In this document: positions 8,478 through 17,366 of the stretch, in pieces
How positions within the stretch are numbered: the first letter of the stretch is position 1
How the letters are laid out: the number at the start of each line of letters is the position of its first letter
Source of the DNA: SZAS-79 sp963844255
GTDB lineage: Bacteria; Pseudomonadota; Gammaproteobacteria; Burkholderiales; SG8-39
Direction: 5' to 3'
NCBI GenBank assembly: GCA_963844255.1
Contig: CAWJNP010000002.1
Span: 1-64,000 of the forward strand
DNA length: 64,000 nucleotides
Notes under the pieces: generated by a model
The model's input: the letters and a program-made list of their open reading frames with translations, nothing else
Database searches by the model: none
Told to the model about the DNA's origin: nothing
Translations under genes and position numbers: made by a program

Positions 8478-9830
8478 TTACTTGGCGTAGGGACTGGTGC
8501 GTGCGGCGGAGCGTCCCGCCGGTCGAGCATCGCGCTTGGCATAGCCGCCAAAACCTTCGCGTCGCGCGGGCGCGCCAGAAGGCTTCGCGCCGTAGTTATC
8601 CCCGCGGCTTTTTCCGCCACCGGGACGCGTGTTGCGCGGCACGGGCTTGGCGAAGGCGCGCATCTTGGGTTCCAGACCGAGGATCACCGCGACTTCGATT
8701 TTCTGTGTGGTGAAGCGCTCGATGCTGCGCACCATGTGGTGGTCGCGCACGTTGGCAAAGCTGATTGCGGTGCCGTTCTTTCCGGCGCGGCCGGTACGGC
8801 CGATGCGGTGCACATAGTCTTCGGCCTGCGAGGGCAGGTCGTAGTTGATCACGTGCGAGATGCCCTGCACGTCGATGCCGCGTGCGGCGACATCGGTGGC
8901 TACCAGCACCTTCAGCCCGCCGCGGCGCAATGCCTGCAGGGTGCGGTTGCGCGCGCCCTGGTTCATGTCGCCGTGCATTGCCGCGGCCGAGTGGCCCTGC
9001 TTGTGCAGCTCTTGGGCCAGCTGGTCGGCGGCGCGCTTGGTCGAGGTGAACACGATCGCCTGGTGCAGGTCGGCATGGTTGAGGATGGTTTCCAGCATCC
9101 GGTTCTTGTGACCCATGTCGTCCGCAAAATGCAGGCGCTGGGTGATGTTCTCGTGGCGCGTCTGCGCAGTGTCGATCGCAATGCGCAGGGGATCCTTCAG
9201 CATCGCGCCGGCCAGGCGCACGATGCCGGGCTCGAGGGTGGCGGAGAAAAACAGGGTCTGGCGGGTCTTTGGGATCTTGGCGACGATCGCCTCGAGCTCG
9301 TCCTTGAAGCCCATGTCGAGCATGCGGTCGGCTTCGTCCAGTATCAGCAGTTGCAGGCGCGAAAGGTCGATGCGGCCGGAATTCATCTGGTCGAGCATGC
9401 GACCGGGGGTCGCCACAAGGATGTCGATGCCGTTCTTCAGCATCCGGTTCTGCAGCGGGTAGGGCATGCCGCCGACCACCGACAGGGTCTTGATGCGCAG
9501 ATTACGGCCGTAGGTATCGGCGGCCTTGGTCACCTGCACCGCGAGTTCGCGCGTCGGGGTCAGGACCAGGATGCGCGGGCCGCGGCCATGCTGCGGGTGT
9601 TGTTGCGTGAGCAGCTGCAGCGCGGGCAGCATGAATGCAGCGGTCTTGCCGCTGCCTGTTTGCGAAGACACCAGCAGGTCGCGACCCTTGAGGGCTTCGG
9701 GTACGGCGCGCGCCTGCACGGCCGTCGGCTCGGTATAGCCCGAGTTCTTGACGGCTTCGAGGATCGGCGCCGCGAGACCCAGCGTGTCGAAAGAAATGGT
9801 AGTGCTTACTTCGGATATTGCTGACGTCAT
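8478..9830 (-). CDS. rhlE: DEAD-box ATP-dependent RNA helicase, RhlE type
   Basis: A 450-residue protein with the ordered DEAD-box motifs: Q motif region FDTLGLAAPILEAV and EPTAVQ, Walker A SSQTGSGKTA, Ia TPTRELA, II DEADRMLDMGF, III SAT, and in the second domain ARGIDV and HRIGRTGRAG. The tail after about residue 380 is basic and rich in Gly, Arg and Ala, typical of RhlE proteins and used for RNA contact. It unwinds short RNA duplexes in ribosome assembly and mRNA turnover. The ATG at 9830 follows GGAGC. The frame upstream is open but has no family similarity; it corresponds to an untranslated leader of about 200 bases with a promoter and a strong hairpin, which suggests post-transcriptional or cold control. 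Confidence 0.9.
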   Translation of the reverse strand: MTSAISEVSTTISFDTLGLAAPILEAVKNSGYTEPTAVQARAVPEALKGRDLLVSSQTGSGKTAAFMLPALQLLTQQHPQHGRGPRILVLTPTRELAVQVTKAADTYGRNLRIKTLSVVGGMPYPLQNRMLKNGIDILVATPGRMLDQMNSGRIDLSRLQLLILDEADRMLDMGFKDELEAIVAKIPKTRQTLFFSATLEPGIVRLAGAMLKDPLRIAIDTAQTRHENITQRLHFADDMGHKNRMLETILNHADLHQAIVFTSTKRAADQLAQELHKQGHSAAAMHGDMNQGARNRTLQALRRGGLKVLVATDVAARGIDVQGISHVINYDLPSQAEDYVHRIGRTGRAGKNGTAISFANVRDHHMVRSIERFTTQKIEVAVILGLEPKMRAFAKPVPRNTRPGGGKSRGDNYGAKPSGAPARREGFGGYAKRDARPAGRSAARTSPYAK

Positions 9831-9994
9831 TACTGCTCCTGTCCCGTGGGGATCTGGATGGGTTGGATAAGCCAAAACACCGGCACCAACCGAATCGCAA
9901 TCCTTGATGGGGTAGCCCTTGGGGGCCTGGCAGCAGGAACGCAGCAGGAAGAGGTCGTGCTTTCTTCCGAGGGAGGTCAGAGACGATGAACTAG

Positions 9995-10027
9995 GCGTTG
10001 CAGTCCAAAGGACGGTTGTTGCAACGC
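9995..10027 (-). promoter_or_regulatory. Stable hairpin at the 5' end of the rhlE leader
   Basis: Arms GCGTTGCA (9995-10002) and TGCAACGC (10020-10027) pair perfectly, with a second nested stem GTCC/GGAC around AAA at 10003-10013. It would form in the first 35 bases of the predicted rhlE transcript, far from the ATG at 9830. A 5'-terminal stem like this often protects mRNA or takes part in feedback control; its role here is inferred. Confidence 0.5.
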
Positions 10028-10036
10028 ACAAAGCGG

Positions 10037-10065
10037 AGTGTACGCGATTTGTTTTAAAACGCCAA
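10037..10065 (-). promoter_or_regulatory. Predicted sigma-70 promoter of rhlE
   Basis: On the minus strand TTGGCG (10065-10060) and TACACT (10042-10037) are separated by exactly 17 bases. Transcription would begin near 10030 and give a leader of about 200 bases before the rhlE ATG at 9830. Confidence 0.55.
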
Positions 10066-10084
10066 GCACAATCAACGGTTTGAA

Positions 10085-10289
10085 CTAGATCTTTTCAAAT
10101 CGCGGCATCTGTTTCCCGTGGAACAGGACACTTTCGGTGAACATGTCCAGTGGCCGGACCCAGAGCCCGCCCTCGCCGTACAGCGGGCGGTAGACGACCA
10201 TCTGCCGCGAGGGTCTCGGAGTGGGTCGCGACGCCGATCACTTCGTACTCGTTGCCCTTGTAGTGGCGGTACTTGCCGGTGGGGAGCAT
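10085..10289 (-). CDS. DUF1653 domain protein, frame broken by one extra base
   Basis: From ATG 10289 the frame reads MLPTGKYRHYKGNEYEVIG and then VATHSETL. After the CTGCCGC stretch at 10203-10209 (plus strand) the neighbouring frame continues with MVVYRPLYGEG, WVRPLDMFTES and FHGKQMPRFEKI to TAG at 10087-10085. Repaired, this is a complete DUF1653 protein of about 67 residues. The 205-base length is one over a multiple of three, so a single inserted base explains it. DUF1653 proteins are small, often single-domain and functionally unassigned. It sits upstream of, and on the same strand as, rhlE and divergent from the toxin-antitoxin pair. Confidence 0.8.
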
Positions 10290-10352
10290 GGTTTGCCGTT
10301 TCCATGACGCGAGAGAGTGCCGGAGTGTAGCTTGGCGAAGCCGCTGGTTTTG

Positions 10353-10382
10353 TTGACGGTTTTCCGCGACTGGTGCTACTTT
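10353..10382 (+). promoter_or_regulatory. Predicted sigma-70 promoter of the ParDE-like operon
   Basis: TTGACG (10353-10358) and TACTTT (10377-10382) are spaced by 18 bases, about 40 bases before the antitoxin ATG. In such modules the antitoxin usually represses this promoter; no perfect dyad was found to name as its operator. Confidence 0.5.
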
Positions 10383-10420
10383 AGTGTTACCTGATGCCGG
10401 ACCTCGTACAGGAGATGCGC

Positions 10421-10702
10421 ATGGCGACCACGACCACACTGAAGCTTCCCGACGCGCTGAAAGAGCGCATCGCGCCGCTGGCTGATGCAGAAGGCAAGAC
10501 CGCGCATGCCTGGATGGTCGAGGCGATTGCGACGCAGGCAGACTTTGCCGAAAAGCGGCAACGGTTTGTGGCGGAGGCGGACGCACGCCTCGCCAGGTTC
10601 GAACAGACACGTGCTGCGTACCGGGCCGAGGACGTTCATCGCTATTTCACCGCCCTGGCCACGGGAAAGAAGGCGGTCCGGCCAAAGCCGATCAGGGCCT
10701 AG
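10421..10702 (+). CDS. Ribbon-helix-helix type antitoxin (CopG/ParD-like)
   Basis: A 93-residue protein with ATG at 10421 behind an AGGAG ribosome site. Residues about 4-40 (TLKLPDALKERIAPLADAEG, then a helix with AHAWMVEAIA) look like the strand-helix-helix of CopG/MetJ-type DNA-binding proteins. The remainder is a charged helical tail suited to wrapping a toxin. It is followed 7 bases later by a RelE/ParE-type toxin, which is the main support for the antitoxin role. An in-frame ATG at 10394 exists but would place the promoter too close and has no ribosome site. Confidence 0.75.
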   Translation: MATTTTLKLPDALKERIAPLADAEGKTAHAWMVEAIATQADFAEKRQRFVAEADARLARFEQTRAAYRAEDVHRYFTALATGKKAVRPKPIRA

Positions 10703-10709
10703 GTCGCGC

Positions 10710-11012
10710 GTGCCGGCCGTCCTCTACCTGCCTGAGGCGCTGGAGGATCTCGAAAGGTTGCGGGATTTTCTCGCCGGGTCCGATGCGATCGTGGCCAATG
10801 AAACCGTCCTGCTGATCTGCGACGCCGTCACGGTTCTGGAAGCGCATCCGCTGATCGGGCGACCGGCCGGAAATTCGCGGCGTGAACTGGTTGTCTCCCG
10901 CGGCCGCACCGGCTACCTCGTGCTGTACCGTTACGACGAGAACGACGATCGGGTCCTGGTGTCCGCAATTCGCCATCAGCGGGAAGCCGGGTACGACCCG
11001 GAACGCCGCTGA
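10710..11012 (+). CDS. RelE/ParE family toxin
   Basis: A 100-residue protein starting at GTG 10710. The sequence has the ParE order: YLPEALEDLERLRDFLA helix hairpin, VLEAHPLIGRPAG, RRELVVSRGRTGYLVLYRYDE and VLVSAIRHQREAGY at the end. Members are mRNA interferases (RelE) or gyrase poisons (ParE). The C-terminal 'R-H-x-R-E' pattern is common to both, so the target is not assigned. The gene is downstream of and probably co-transcribed with the antitoxin. The pair is the only sign of a plasmid- or island-type module in the first half of the window. Confidence 0.8.
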   Translation: MPAVLYLPEALEDLERLRDFLAGSDAIVANETVLLICDAVTVLEAHPLIGRPAGNSRRELVVSRGRTGYLVLYRYDENDDRVLVSAIRHQREAGYDPERR

Positions 11013-11033
11013 CGCCACATTCGACACCAACCC

Positions 11034-12131
11034 ATGCCGAGCCCTTTCGAACAGCAGGTCACCTTTCTTTATGTGCGCGACACCGAAGTCAGCTGGCGCT
11101 TCTACGGCGAGACACTGGAGTTGCCGCTGGTGCTCGACCAGGGACTCGCGCGCATTTACCGGGTCGGTTCGGGCGACGCATTCCTCGGCATCTGCAAGGC
11201 CTCTGCCGTGCAGCAACCGCCGCTGCCGGATCGCGCGCCGCTGGGCCTGATCTTCACTTTCGTCACGCAGGACGTGGACGGATGGCATGCGCGTTTGCGT
11301 GCGAAGGGCGTGGTGTTCGAGAAGGCGCCGCAGCTGAACGAGACCTACCAGATCTACAACTGCTTCTTCCGCGACCCGGACGGTTACCTGCTGGAGATCC
11401 AGCGCTTTCTCAGTCCGGCGTGGCCGCGTCCCGAATCAGTCAATCGCCGGCCCGAACACCTGACGACCCGCAACAAACGTCCGCGCCACCGCGATGTGCC
11501 GGATCTGATCCAGCGGACAGGTCAGCGGATCCGCCTCGAGCACGACAAAGTCCGCCGCCATCCCAACCGCCAGCGGCCCGCGCGTGTCCTCGTCCCACGT
11601 CAGGTATTGCCCGGCAACGGTGGCAAGGCGCAGCGCTTCCTCGCGCGAGAGTCCGCTCGGACCCAGCGTCGCCTTGCCGTCGTTGTCCCAGCGCGCGATC
11701 GCCTCCCAGAGCGCGAACAGCATGTCGTGCGGCACGCCGTCGGTCGAAAGCGCGACGGGCACCCCGGCATCGAGCAGCGCACGCAGGGGCGTGCCGCGCG
11801 CGCCGAGCTTCTGCAGGTTGAAGCGGGTGCCCGCCATGTACATGAAGCCGGGCGTGACGGTGACGACCAGGCCGAGCGCCTTGATGCGGCGGATCTGGTC
11901 CGCGCTCGCCTCGGTGACGTGCACCGCGACCCAGCGCCGGTCCGCGATCGGAACCTGCGCGTTGATCTCCTCGAAGGCGCGCAGCACGCGCTCGAGTTCA
12001 TAGCAGACCAGGGTACATACGCGGATGCCGCGTCTGCGCCGCCTCGAGGCCCAGCGCGACGAGTCGTTCGTGCGGCAGCGACTGGTAGAAATGCCCGGCC
12101 CACTGCTCGTAGGGATAGCCCCGGGCGATGA
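11034..12131 (+). CDS. VOC (glyoxalase/bleomycin resistance) family protein; only the first ~130 codons look genuine
   Basis: Residues 1-127 form one VOC unit: QVTFLYVRDTEVSWRFYGE, LELPLVLDQG, FLGICKAS, and at the end FFRDPDGYLLEIQRFL with the metal-type glutamate. VOC proteins are normally 120-150 residues. The frame has no stop after this and runs to 12131, but the extra 235 codons are simply the antisense of the amidohydrolase gene and have no protein-like features. Either a base error hides the stop just after about 11410 (another frame stops at 11461-11463), or the gene really reads through. The functional part is 11034 to about 11420. The substrate is unknown. Confidence 0.6.
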   Translation: MPSPFEQQVTFLYVRDTEVSWRFYGETLELPLVLDQGLARIYRVGSGDAFLGICKASAVQQPPLPDRAPLGLIFTFVTQDVDGWHARLRAKGVVFEKAPQLNETYQIYNCFFRDPDGYLLEIQRFLSPAWPRPESVNRRPEHLTTRNKRPRHRDVPDLIQRTGQRIRLEHDKVRRHPNRQRPARVLVPRQVLPGNGGKAQRFLARESARTQRRLAVVVPARDRLPEREQHVVRHAVGRKRDGHPGIEQRTQGRAARAELLQVEAGARHVHEAGRDGDDQAERLDAADLVRARLGDVHRDPAPVRDRNLRVDLLEGAQHALEFIADQGTYADAASAPPRGPARRVVRAAATGRNARPTARRDSPGR

Positions 12132-13127
12132 TGCGCGCCGAGTCCGGATCGGCAACGTCCAGGCACAGGCCTTCCTCGCGCAGCAGGCCCGTGCTGCCCG
12201 CGTCGCTGCCGCGACCGGCCAGTCGCGGCGCCCAGTGCGTGAGCAGTTCGCCGACCTTGCGGTCGCCGAACGCGGCGCTCGGCACCGAGAGCGGCAGCTG
12301 CATGCGCAGCGTCAGTTCGCCGGCCGCCTCCAGCCTGCGGTAGGCGTCGATCACCTGCGGGGTCACGCCATGGCCTTCGAACGCCGCCGTGGTGCCGGCG
12401 GCGCTGCTTGCCTGTGCGGCGTAGCGCAGTCCGGCGTAGCGGTCTTCGTAGGTGAAGCGCGGCACGCACTGGAACAAGGTGTATTCGAGGATCGGCGCCC
12501 AGTTGCGCTCGAGGAACAGCACCCGTGGGTTCGCCGTTCGTGTCCTTGACGATCTCGACCTTGTGCGGCGCTTCGGTGTCGCGGGTGATGCCGGCAATCG
12601 CCAGCGCGCGCGAGTTGGCCACCGAGGGCAGCGGCAGCCGGCTCCACCAGCCCCAGGGCGAGCGGATGTAGACCGGATGATCGGGCGCCGCGCGGTCGAG
12701 GTCATGCCGGTCGGGGAAGCGTCGCCTCCGCCAGTTGTCCGGCCTCGAACACGTAGTCCTCGGGTGGCGCGCCCATCGGCAGGGTGACGATCCATTCGCC
12801 CGGCGGGGTGTGCGCGGCGGCCTTCGCGATTTCCGCGCAGATCTCCGCGACCGAGCGGCAGTGCGCGATCGCCACGCCGGCGAGGTCGCGCAGCCCCATG
12901 CGGTCCAGGTGCGGGTGCGCGTCGTAGAAACCCGGCACCACGGTGCGCCCGCCGAGATCGAGGACGCGCGTGTCCGGACCGCGCGTGGCGAGCAGCGCAG
13001 CGGCCGTGTCGGCGGCGACGATTGTGTCGCCGCAGATTGCGAGTGCTTCGACGGTCCGGCTGTGCGCATCCAGCGTATGGATGCGGCCGTTGGTGAGGAT
13101 CAGGTCGGGTGCGGGCATGGACGCCAT
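11436..13127 (-). pseudogene. Amidohydrolase family 3 (YtcJ-like), frame broken three times
   Basis: Four consecutive open pieces join into one protein of about 562 residues. Piece 1 (from ATG 13127) reads LILTNGRIHTLDAHSRTVEA and VVPGFYDAHPHLDRMG, with the two metal histidines. Piece 2 covers VYIRSPWGWWSRLPL and VEIVKDTNGEPTG, piece 3 FLERNWAPILEYTLF to HPRMYPGLL, and piece 4 VAVHVTEASADQIRRI, VALSTDGVP (metal or catalytic Asp) and the C-terminal beta domain. The breaks lie near 12715, 12540 and 12010, and each is a one-base insertion, so the total length is again a multiple of three. The family contains exoenzymes acting on amide or imide bonds, for example YtcJ and NfdA. Three clean insertions with no other damage suggest sequence error. 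Confidence 0.75.
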
Positions 13128-13207
13128 TGTAGGTTCAAGAGCAGGTTCAAGGCGGCGCTGGACGCAGGCGGGAGGCCACTCTAAGCTGCCGCGAGCGAAA
13201 AAAAGGG

Positions 13208-14284
13208 GTGAGGGTGGATACCAAGAAGATCAATCTGGCGCTGCAGGGCGGCGGGTCGCATGGCGCCTTCGGCTGGGGCGTGATGGATCGCCTCATCGAG
13301 GACGGTCGCCTCGACATCGAGGGCATTACGGCCACCAGCGCGGGCTCGGTGAACGCGGTGGTCTATGCCTGGGGACGCATGCAGGGGGACCGCGACGGCG
13401 CACGCGAGGCGCTGCAGGGTTTCTGGCACAAGGTGAGCGAGTCGGGATCGCTTGCTTCGCCGCTGCCGGGATTTGGCGCGGCAATGAAGACCGACTTCAA
13501 TCCGGGCTACCTCTGGTTCGACGCGCTGACCCGCACGCTCTCGCCCTACCAGTTCAACCCCTTCGATTTCAACCCGCTGCGCAACGTGCTTGCGGCGAGC
13601 GTGGATTTCGATGCGCTCAAAGCCTGCAAGTGCGCCGAGCTGTTCCTCACGGCCACCAACGTGCGCAGCGGCCAGATCCGGGTGTTCCGCAACCACGAGG
13701 TGTCGCTGGACAGCGTGCTCGCCTCGGCCTGCCTGCCGGTGCTGTTCCGCGCGGTGGAGATCGACGGCGAGGCCTACTGGGACGGCGGCTTCATGGGCAA
13801 CCCGGCACTGTTTCCGCTTTTTTATCACACGCAAAGCCGCGACGTGGTGATCGTGCACATCAATCCGATCGCACGCGAGGAACTTCCGGTAACAGCGCCC
13901 GAGATTCAGAACCGGGTGAACGAGATCACCTTCAACTCTTCGCTGCTGCGCGAGCTGCGCGTCGTGGCCTTCGTCACCCGGCTGATCGAGCAGGGCTGGC
14001 TGAAGGAGGAATACCAGGGCCGTCTGAAGCAGGTGCTGCTGCACGCGATCCGGGCCGATGACGCGCTCAGCCACCTGTCGGTGGCGAGCAAGTTCAACAC
14101 CGAATGGTCGTTCCTCTGCACGCTGCGCGACCTCGGACGCGCAGCGGCGGATGCCTGGCTCGCGGAGAACTTCGATGCCATCGGCGTGCGCGCCTCGGTG
14201 GACGTGAACCGCGATTACCTTGACGCGGATGTGTTCGGGCCGGCGCCGGCAGTGAAGCCGGTCGCGCCGGAAAAAACCAGATAA
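13208..14284 (+). CDS. Patatin-like phospholipase
   Basis: A 358-residue protein starting at one of two GTG codons, 13208 or 13214. It has the patatin catalytic dyad: the anion hole LALQGGGSHGAFGWGV, the nucleophile S44 in TATSAGSVN, and D192 in YWDGGFMGNP. The usual G-x-S-x-G is changed at the first glycine (A-T-S-A-G). The family cleaves acyl chains from phospholipids or neutral lipids. No signal peptide or membrane span is seen, so it is probably cytosolic, as for many bacterial patatins with a C-terminal helical extension. It is 12 bases upstream of the carboxymuconolactone decarboxylase family gene and likely in one operon with it. Confidence 0.88.
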   Translation: MRVDTKKINLALQGGGSHGAFGWGVMDRLIEDGRLDIEGITATSAGSVNAVVYAWGRMQGDRDGAREALQGFWHKVSESGSLASPLPGFGAAMKTDFNPGYLWFDALTRTLSPYQFNPFDFNPLRNVLAASVDFDALKACKCAELFLTATNVRSGQIRVFRNHEVSLDSVLASACLPVLFRAVEIDGEAYWDGGFMGNPALFPLFYHTQSRDVVIVHINPIAREELPVTAPEIQNRVNEITFNSSLLRELRVVAFVTRLIEQGWLKEEYQGRLKQVLLHAIRADDALSHLSVASKFNTEWSFLCTLRDLGRAAADAWLAENFDAIGVRASVDVNRDYLDADVFGPAPAVKPVAPEKTR

Positions 14285-14296
14285 CGGAGACGCACA

Positions 14297-14854
14297 GTGA
14301 TCAAACGCAAGCAGCGCATTCCCTTCCTCGACATTTCGACGCTTACTGGCGAGGAAGCCGACACCGCAGCCAAGAACCGCTTTGCCGGCCGCGACCTGAA
14401 CCTCTTTCGCGTGCTGATGCACCACCCGAAACTCGCGCGGCGCTGGACCGTGTTTGCAGGCCACATCCTGCAGAAGCAGACCCTGAGCGTGCGCGAGCGG
14501 GAACTGCTGATCCTGCGCATCGGCTGGCTGAACCAGGCCGAGTACGAATGGGCCCAGCATGTCGAGATCGCCAAACGCGGTGGCGTGAGCGACGCCGAGA
14601 TCGAGCAGGTGAAGCTCGGCCCGCGCGGGCACTGGAGCGCGCACGAGGCGGCGCTGCTGCAGGCGGCAGACGACCTGTTTCACAATTCCGTAGTCTCGGA
14701 GGATACCTGGACAGCGCTCGAAGCGAAGTACAACACCCAGCAGATGATGGATCTGGTGTTTACGATCGGCCAGTACAACCTTGTGTCCTGGGCGCTGAAC
14801 AGTTTTGGCGTACCGCTGGATGATTTTCTTCCGGGGGCGGGGGATCGGGGTTAG
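14297..14854 (+). CDS. Carboxymuconolactone decarboxylase (AhpD-like) family protein
   Basis: A 185-residue protein starting at GTG 14297. The core LNLFRVLMHHPKLARRW, LSVRERELLILRIGWLNQAEYEWAQHVEIA and DLVFTIGQYNLVSWALN is the CMD fold. The E-x-x-x-H pattern is present, but the redox CxxC of AhpD is missing, so alkylhydroperoxidase activity is unlikely. Homologues of this length are common beside oxidoreductases and lack a proven reaction; decarboxylation or lactone chemistry is possible. It follows the patatin gene by 12 bases. Confidence 0.8.
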   Translation: MIKRKQRIPFLDISTLTGEEADTAAKNRFAGRDLNLFRVLMHHPKLARRWTVFAGHILQKQTLSVRERELLILRIGWLNQAEYEWAQHVEIAKRGGVSDAEIEQVKLGPRGHWSAHEAALLQAADDLFHNSVVSEDTWTALEAKYNTQQMMDLVFTIGQYNLVSWALNSFGVPLDDFLPGAGDRG

Positions 14855-15043
14855 CGTACGGTTGCGAACGCGTCTCGTTCGAATCGGCGGCACACAATCT
14901 GACAAGGTGTTCGGGCAAACCCGGCTGCTGCCGATCGAGCTTGGACTAGAATGACCAAGTCGCCACAAGTTTCTCCCAGGCAGGGGCCGGCGAACCCGTA
15001 GTTCACGGTCGCCAGTACTTTTCTCCACGGAGCGAAGGCCGCG

Positions 15044-17366
15044 ATGTCCAGCCGTCGAAATCCCGCCACGATCACGCTGATGTATGCCGCGCTGGCGGCT
15101 CTGTGGATCGTGGTCTCAGCGAACTTGCTGAACTTTGCAACCGACGACCCGGTGCTGCAGACGCGGGTCGAACTGCTCAAAGGGCTCGCGTTCGTCGCGG
15201 TGACGAGCGGACTGCTCTACCTGATCCTGCGTACGCGCGCGCCCCTGCGTTCCGGGGAAAGCGCCAGCGTATCGATCGGGGAATCCCGCCGGCTGATGCC
15301 GCTGTTGTTTGTCATGGCCCTCAGCATCCCTCTGCTGGGCCTCGGTGTCTATGCCCTGCACGCGCGGCAGGACGAGCAGGATGCCTTTGCCGACCTTGCA
15401 GCCAAGGTCAGGCTCAAGTCCGAACAGATCGAAGCCTGGCTGGCCGAACGCAGGGCGGACAGTTCTGCGCTTGCAGCCAGCGACGGGTTCGTCGAACGGG
15501 TGGCGAAGTTCCGCGCCACGGGCGATGTGCATGAAGAGAGCGTGGTCAGGAATCGGCTGGAATCCCTCATGAAGTTCGTCGGACACGACGCGGTAACCGT
15601 GTTCGATCCGGAGGGGCGGCCGCTGCTCGCCTACGGCGAGTCCCTCGTCGTTCCGGAATCGGTGCGGACCATGTTCGCCGCAACACTGGCCACCGGCAGA
15701 GGTCCGGATGAGCCCCATGCTGCGCGATGCACAGGGGCGGTTGCACCTGAATTTCGTCGCGCCGCTCCATCTGATCAGGGCGGGCAGGCGCGAAGCGGTA
15801 GGTGTTATCGTGCTGCATGTCAGTCCGGCCCGCTTCCTGTTTCCCACCATTCAGGCCTGGCCAGCGGACAGCCGTAGCGGCGAGTTCCTGCTGGCCAGGC
15901 GGGAAGGCGAGTCGGCGGTGTACCTCAACGAGCCGCGCCATCGCAAGGACGCGGCGCTGAACCTGCAAGAACCGATGGACGCGGACGCGGCCTGCTGGCC
16001 ATCGCGGCAATACGGACGGCGCAGCCGGGTACGTGCGCGGGGAGGATCATCGCGGCGTCCGGTACTCGCGGCGTGGCGACCGATCGCTGGTACGGACTGG
16101 TGGATCGATTGCCAAGGTCGACCGCACGAGGCCCTGACGGGCGCGCGCGCGACGGCGTTCTGGGTCGCCTCGTTGTCGCGTTCGCTCGTGTGATGGTCGC
16201 GGTTGCGCTGGCCTCGCTCTGGCGTACTCAGCGCCGCGCCGACGGTATCGCCAAACCGGGCCGAATCGGATCGGATGTTCAAGTTGTTCTTCGAACTGCC
16301 GTTCGTGGGCATGGCGATCACCTCGCCCGAAACCAAACTCTGGGTCAATTTCAATGACGAACTGTGCCGGATACTCGGTTACTCGCGCGAGGAACTTGGC
16401 CAGCTGAGCTGGGCGCAGATGACGCATCCCGGGGACGTAGACAAGGATGTCGCCGAGTTCGAGCGCGTGATGCGCGGCGCGTCCGAAGGCTATGCGATGG
16501 ACAAACGCTTCGTGCGCAAGGACGGTGCAATCGCGTATGCGACGATCGACGTCAAATGCATACGCAAACCGGACGGGACGGTCGATTTCTTTGTGGCGAC
16601 GATCCGGGATATCACCGAGCAGCGTCGTTCGCGGGAAAGGGTCGAGGTGCTGATGAGCATGTACGCGACCCTGAGCCGTTGCAACGAAGCCATCGTGCGC
16701 TGCAAGAACGAAGATGACCTGTTCACGCAGATCTGCGCTGCCGCTGTGGAACATGGCGGCATGAAACTCGCGTGGGTGGGAATGGTCGACGAACAACGGC
16801 AGGTCAGGCCGGTGGCGAGCGCCGGCGAGGGCCGGGACTATCTCGAAGGGATCGTGATTTCCCTTGCCGAAGGCGACCCGAGCGGCCGGGGGCCAACCGG
16901 CACCGCGATCCGCGAAAACCGTCCCTACTGGTGCCAGGACTTTGCCGCGGATCCGAACACGGCGGCCTGGCACGAGCGCGGGGCGCACTACGGGTGGGGC
17001 AGTTCCGCCGCCCTGCCCCTGCGCCGCAACGGCGTGGCGGTCGGCAGTTTCACGCTGTACTCCGAGCGCGTCGCAATGTTCGACGAGCCGACCCGGGAGC
17101 TGCTGACGGAAATGGCCGCCGACATCAGCTTCGCGCTCGACAATTTCGACCGCGAAGCGCGCCGCAGGAAGGCCGAGTCGACGCTGCTCGACCAGTATGA
17201 CGAGTTGCGCCGCTGGTACCGGGCGATGCTCGGCAGGGAGGGGCGCAACCTGGAGTTGAAGCACGAGGTGAATGCGCTGTTGCGGCAGTCCGGGCAACCG
17301 CCGCGCTACGCCAGCGTGGATGGCGATTCGACCGCGGGCGAAGCCCCGGAGGGCGACAAAAAGTGA
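15044..17366 (+). pseudogene. Membrane sensor protein with periplasmic domain, PAS and GAF; frame broken several times
   Basis: From ATG 15044 the protein has three hydrophobic segments (TLMYAALAALWIVVSANLL, LLKGLAFVAVTSGLLYLIL, LMPLLFVMALSIPLLGLGVY), then a sensor domain outside the membrane. One extra base near 15700 shifts it to the frame of MLRDAQGRLHLNFVAPLHL. Between about 15985 and 16240 the coding sense hops between frames (GLLAIAAIRT, GYVRGEDHRGV, VLAAWRPIAGTDWW, VMVAVALASLWRTQRR), which indicates several more one-base indels around a further membrane span. From 16275 a PAS and a GAF domain are intact to TGA 17366. No kinase, GGDEF or EAL output is attached; the next gene, 4 bases overlapping, is the HD-GYP protein that could be its output. 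Confidence 0.65.
16203..17366 (+). CDS. Intact PAS-GAF part of the broken membrane sensor
   Basis: An open segment whose first plausible internal ATG is at 16275 (MFKLFFELPFVGMAIT). PAS domain at about residues 1-110 of this part (GYSREELGQLSW, RKDGAIAYATIDV, ATIRDITEQRR), then GAF from EVLMSMYATLSRCNEAIV to MAADISFALDNFDREA. The end (YDELRRWYRAMLGREG, then LELKHEVNALLRQSGQPPRY) is a linker often found inside hybrid sensor kinases between GAF and later domains. If the frame breaks upstream are real, this could be made as a soluble ligand- or redox-sensing fragment; if they are errors, it is the C-terminal half of the sensor starting at 15044. Confidence 0.6.
   Translation: MRWPRSGVLSAAPTVSPNRAESDRMFKLFFELPFVGMAITSPETKLWVNFNDELCRILGYSREELGQLSWAQMTHPGDVDKDVAEFERVMRGASEGYAMDKRFVRKDGAIAYATIDVKCIRKPDGTVDFFVATIRDITEQRRSRERVEVLMSMYATLSRCNEAIVRCKNEDDLFTQICAAAVEHGGMKLAWVGMVDEQRQVRPVASAGEGRDYLEGIVISLAEGDPSGRGPTGTAIRENRPYWCQDFAADPNTAAWHERGAHYGWGSSAALPLRRNGVAVGSFTLYSERVAMFDEPTRELLTEMAADISFALDNFDREARRRKAESTLLDQYDELRRWYRAMLGREGRNLELKHEVNALLRQSGQPPRYASVDGDSTAGEAPEGDKK

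Noticed and set aside
13181..15028. A 615-codon minus-strand frame opposite the patatin and CMD-family genes
   Set aside because: It is a high-GC antisense shadow; both plus-strand genes have complete catalytic motifs.
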